Source of the DNA: Candidatus Firestoneibacteriota bacterium
GTDB lineage: Bacteria > Oederibacteriota > JAAXVQ01 > JAUVAV01
Direction: 5' to 3'
Assembly (NCBI GenBank): GCA_030635415.1
Contig: DAOVYW010000102.1
Location: 1-8,323, forward strand
DNA: 8,323 nucleotides
Below the pieces are notes generated by a model. That model was given only the letters and a program-made list of their open reading frames with translations. It was not told the DNA's origin and made no database searches. Below, in pieces: positions 7,001 to 8,323 of this stretch (the first letter of the stretch is position 1; every line of letters begins with the position of its first letter). The position numbers were made by a program, and so were the translations under genes.

Positions 7001-7817
7001 TTCGGATATCGACCTGATGGGAATCTGTGACGACCACATGGGAGGGGAAAACAGCGGTTATATCAATAGCATGGGTTGGGATCCCTTTGCCAGGGTAATG
7101 GAGATGCTGAGGTCCCAGCTTTCCCAGTACACCGAGGAGGGGTATGTCTACCGCGTGGATCTTCGTCTGCGTCCCTACGGGATTGAAGGAGAGCTGGTGC
7201 CTTCGCTCTCTAGCCTGGTCAAGTACTACCGGGAGTCCGCGACCCTGAGCGAGATTCAGGCCCTGTTGAAAATGCGGCCCGTGGCGGGAAACCTGGAACT
7301 GGGATTTAAATTTATAGAACAAATCCGTCCCCTGCTTTTACAATCCCAGGAGCGGAAAAGTATTATCCAATCCATCGAAAAAAACCGCGCTTTAGCCTTG
7401 AAGCAGTCAATGCGACGGCTGGTCTCAATCATGGATGTAAAAAGCGGCCTGGGAGGACTACGCGATATTGAGTTTATGGTCCAGGGTCTGCAGCTTATCC
7501 ATGCGTCGCAAGGGGCCGATGTCCTGGAAGGCAACACTCTTCGGGCACTTGACATCCTGGCACGGAAAAAAATACTGCCGGATGAAATTGTTTTGAAATT
7601 GAAAGAAAATTATGTTTTTTTAAGAAAAATTGAGCATTATCTGCAACTTCTCGAGGATCAGCAGATTCACACTCTGCCCAGAGAAAAAAACGAGTTAACC
7701 GCTTTAGCGAAAAGAATTTTCGGCGTAGAGGCGGACGCCGGCAGTTTTCGGGAGGACCTGAACCGCTGCTTAAAAAGTGTTCGGGAGGCCTATGAGGTTT
7801 ATTTTTTGGAGAAATGA
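4002..7817 (+). CDS. glnE: Glutamine synthetase adenylyltransferase/deadenylase with N-terminal GlnD-like tandem ACT sensor
   Basis: GlnE family enzymes attach AMP to, or phosphorolytically remove it from, a tyrosine of glutamine synthetase. At 1271 residues this one is about 300 longer than the E. coli enzyme (about 945). The extra part is N-terminal. Residues 20-60 carry a Tyr-x-Phe-Ser-Pro-x-x-Ile-x-Arg-His pattern like the pre-ACT segment of GlnD. ACT 1 spans about 66-145, interrupted by a proline-rich insert at 108-128. ACT 2 spans about 214-286 (EDTPAFLYALSNAL, HKITDSAIL). Two GlnE halves follow. Half 1 (about 295-755) has GLGKFGG at 468-474, SDIE at 481-484, DLRLRPHGEDG at 529-539 and SPGALVDLEYDVQ from 623. 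Half 2 (about 815-1271) has FGKLGG at 989-994, SDID at 1001-1004, DLRLRPYG at 1053-1060 and GGLRDIEFMVQ at 1151-1161. The start is GTG with a weak GGGA 9 nt upstream; an in-frame stop just before excludes a longer N-terminus. glnA follows 330 nt downstream. Confidence 0.93.
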   Translation: MKPVFDFLKKACPLVDEKLIQAHWERLDERYFTRFSPDDICRHINSLACLSSEKPVEILWDPSADNHIACTILAFDYTSEFSLITGILAAMGFNILSGEVYTYAKAGSPEPVRRTPSPPGFPLPRAVPDLLKRKRIIDYFSGQLDAHVSPAGWAEDFQRKLTEIIHLLENNREEAVWEAKHRVNEMVAKRQADLYARIQPVLYPLEISIDNSQETFTRLKVVSEDTPAFLYALSNALSLRGISIEHVRITTRHNRVEDLIDFVDDRGHKITDSAILDQVKLSVLLTKQFTGFLGQAPDPYAALSRFEKMVDNLISLPQSGQWVKMLSNPRILQDLARLLGASDFLWEDIIRQQYETLLPMLGPQVEGRRFAAPWQTIPERMEKVLISAHDLEEQKERLNEFKDQEIFLIDLDHILTPGVDFMILAEHLTRLAEAVINRAMQLYFHHLAGKYGRPRTVAGMEAEYAVLGLGKFGGADLGYASDIELLLVYSDNGRTDGKEAIDNLEFFDNLVKATVKFIQAKREGIFNIDLRLRPHGEDGPLACSLEAFCGYYGPGGAAHAYERLALVRLRAVGGDAELGARVERLRDEFIYAVKNINFPDLRELRVRQLEEKTLGHKLNAKFSPGALVDLEYDVQILQVMYGKEYPYLRTPRIQEALQGLPQAGVLSAEESGALIAAYSFLRNLINGLRMLRGSARDLFLPPLGSDEYMHLARRLGYESTRDMDPAQQLHLEFETRTADIRAFIERHFGRDSLPGPEMGNAADLILSDKTSPELRRKILGEAGFIFTERAYENLRRLAGEGKRRLLLAKLAVLACDMLRRQPDPDMALNNWERFVRVLPDPAGHFENLLSQPRRLEILLSIFSSSQFLADILVRNPGFLEPATDPRKIYLIRERAEHVHALEHMGGLTMETPEWLNGIRRYRRQEFLRIATRDICLHVLLPEITLELSNLAEALIQAVLDRVWSQVCQDGQVRIPEGEETAQRFCVLAFGKLGGSELNYSSDIDLMGICDDHMGGENSGYINSMGWDPFARVMEMLRSQLSQYTEEGYVYRVDLRLRPYGIEGELVPSLSSLVKYYRESATLSEIQALLKMRPVAGNLELGFKFIEQIRPLLLQSQERKSIIQSIEKNRALALKQSMRRLVSIMDVKSGLGGLRDIEFMVQGLQLIHASQGADVLEGNTLRALDILARKKILPDEIVLKLKENYVFLRKIEHYLQLLEDQQIHTLPREKNELTALAKRIFGVEADAGSFREDLNRCLKSVREAYEVYFLEK

Positions 7818-7880
7818 AGCTGACGTACAATGAAAAACCGGGTTCTCTGGGAAGTTAACATGTTCTAAATTCACTCAGTT

Positions 7881-7907
7881 GTAGGGGCGTTTAATTAAAC
7901 CCCCTAC
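7881..7907. terminator. Hairpin after glnE, possible terminator or repeat fragment
   Basis: GTAGGGG (7881-7887) pairs with CCCCTAC (7901-7907). Between them, after one unpaired C, lies the perfect 12-nt palindrome GTTTAATTAAAC (7889-7900). Together this gives a long, nearly continuous stem. No T-run follows directly, so it is not a classical intrinsic terminator. The GTAGGGGCG motif also resembles short dispersed repeats found in many bacterial genomes, so this may be a repeat remnant that protects the 3' end of the transcript. Confidence 0.4.
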
Positions 7908-7912
7908 GCCAA

Positions 7913-7937
7913 GGCTTAATACTATTAACCACTTTTT
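7913..7937 (+). terminator. Weak intrinsic terminator candidate after glnE
   Basis: The stem GG-(C)-TTAAT / ATTAA-CC (7913-7930) has a three-nucleotide loop and is followed, after AC, by five T (7933-7937). The stem is AT-rich and contains a bulge, so termination would be weak and some read-through into glnA is possible. The core TTAATA-C-TATTAA (7916-7928) is a perfect palindrome around a central base and could instead be a protein-binding site. Confidence 0.35.
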
Positions 7938-8147
7938 CTCGATTAAGGAGCAACAAATTGAGACCTCAATCGTGAAATGTGAAAAAACGTCAGGGATACT
8001 ACACCAGCTAAGAATGGATTTTTTATTTTGTAAAGGCACGGCTGATATGTTAAGGTATGAAATATTTTATTGTAATTTCACCTGATTTTACTCCGGCCGG
8101 ACGTAAAAGCCGAGTTACTACCGGGATTAAAAGCAAAGGAGTACGGA

Positions 8148-8323
8148 ATGAGCGATCTTAAAACCCCTAAAGATATACTGGATTTAATTGAAAATGAGAA
8201 GATAGAGATGATCGACCTGCGTTTCATGGATTTTCCGGGTCTCTGGCAGCATTTCAGCGTTCCGCCCCGGGAAATCGAGGAGGACACGTTTGAAAAAGGT
8301 CTGGGATTTGACGGTTCCAGCAT
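8148..8323 (+). CDS. glnA: Glutamine synthetase type I, N-terminal fragment
   Basis: This enzyme joins ammonia to glutamate using ATP and is the main entry point for nitrogen; it is also the substrate of GlnE, encoded upstream. The window holds only the first 58 complete codons and runs off the edge. The visible sequence is typical of the N-terminal beta-grasp domain of type I (GlnA) enzymes: TPKDILDLIENEKIEMIDLR, then MDFPGLWQHFSVP, and EDTFEKGLGFDGSS, the conserved segment just before the catalytic domain. AAAGGAG at 8135-8141 lies 6 nt before the ATG, so the start is well fixed. The adenylylated tyrosine lies far downstream and cannot be checked here. A gap of 330 nt separates it from glnE, so it probably has independent expression control. 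Confidence 0.93.
   Translation, partial: MSDLKTPKDILDLIENEKIEMIDLRFMDFPGLWQHFSVPPREIEEDTFEKGLGFDGSS

Larger units (their letters stand above)
7818..8147. other. glnE-glnA intergenic region with palindromes
   Basis: This 330-nt AT-rich gap has no supported gene. It holds two terminator-like hairpins (listed separately) and a 14-nt inverted repeat, ATTGAG-AC-CTCAAT (7957-7970), which could be an operator or small hairpin. A clear sigma54 promoter, expected for glnA in many proteobacteria, was searched for and not found. The best partial match is GGCACG at 8035-8040 with no proper -12 element. I could not place a convincing sigma70 promoter either, so glnA may be read from a promoter with a poor consensus or by read-through from glnE. 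Confidence 0.5.

Noticed and set aside
7944..7975. Five-codon leader peptide (TTG AGA CCT CAA TCG TGA) after a TAAGGAG site
   Set aside because: One glutamine codon and a non-ATG start are too little evidence; a sequence this short arises easily by chance.
8031..8052. Sigma54 promoter upstream of glnA
   Set aside because: GGCACG resembles the -24 element, but at the correct spacing the -12 position reads AT instead of GC, so the essential element is missing.
7972..8085. GTG-initiated 37-codon frame upstream of glnA
   Set aside because: The nearest Shine-Dalgarno-like sequence (7944-7950) is about 21 nt from the start, and the translation has no recognisable features.
7818..8147. Glutamine riboswitch of the glnA or downstream-peptide type
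   Set aside because: I looked for the conserved core of the cyanobacterial glnA motif, and nothing resembling it is present.
1..8323. CRISPR array, tRNA or rRNA genes
   Set aside because: No regularly spaced direct repeats, no tRNA-like T-arm or CCA end, and no conserved rRNA segment were seen on either strand.

Overview
The window comes from a bacterial chromosome of roughly even base composition. No rRNA, tRNA or marker gene is present, so the host can only be guessed. A glutamine synthetase adenylyltransferase next to a type I glutamine synthetase, an actinobacterial/thermophile-style glucan phosphorylase, and TTGTCATT-type dispersed repeats would suit a Desulfobacterota-like or candidate-phylum Gram-negative bacterium. 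This placement is a low-confidence inference.

Layout, all genes on the + strand: (1) 3-185, the C-terminal end of a DKNYY-repeat protein. (2) 186-598, non-coding, with the first copy (514-574) of a dispersed repeat. (3) 613-1023, a small four-helix membrane protein with a strong ribosome binding site and no recognised function. (4) 1024-1423, non-coding, with a good sigma70-type promoter (1130-1158) followed by a 143-bp MITE-like element (1222-1364). The inner 38 bp of that element is an inverted copy of the repeat at 537-574, so the membrane gene sits between two opposed copies. (5) 1424-3982, glgP, a full-length glycogen/maltodextrin phosphorylase. (6) 4002-7817, a 1271-residue glnE starting 19 nt after glgP, probably in the same transcript. 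(7) 7818-8147, a non-coding gap with terminator-like hairpins and small palindromes. (8) 8148 to the window edge, the first 58 residues of glutamine synthetase, glnA.

The functional core is nitrogen control: GlnE adds AMP to and removes it from glutamine synthetase, encoded just downstream. The most notable observation is the architecture of this GlnE. Its first ~290 residues read like the C-terminal sensor half of GlnD (the PII uridylyltransferase): a pre-ACT helical segment, an ACT domain, a linker, and a second ACT domain. This is followed by the two usual GlnE nucleotidyltransferase halves. I infer that this enzyme may sense glutamine directly, which would shorten or bypass the GlnD-PII-GlnE cascade. 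The first catalytic half also has Asp-Ile-Glu where Asp-x-Asp is usual. Coupling to glgP suggests joint expression of glycogen breakdown and nitrogen assimilation control, which is also inference.
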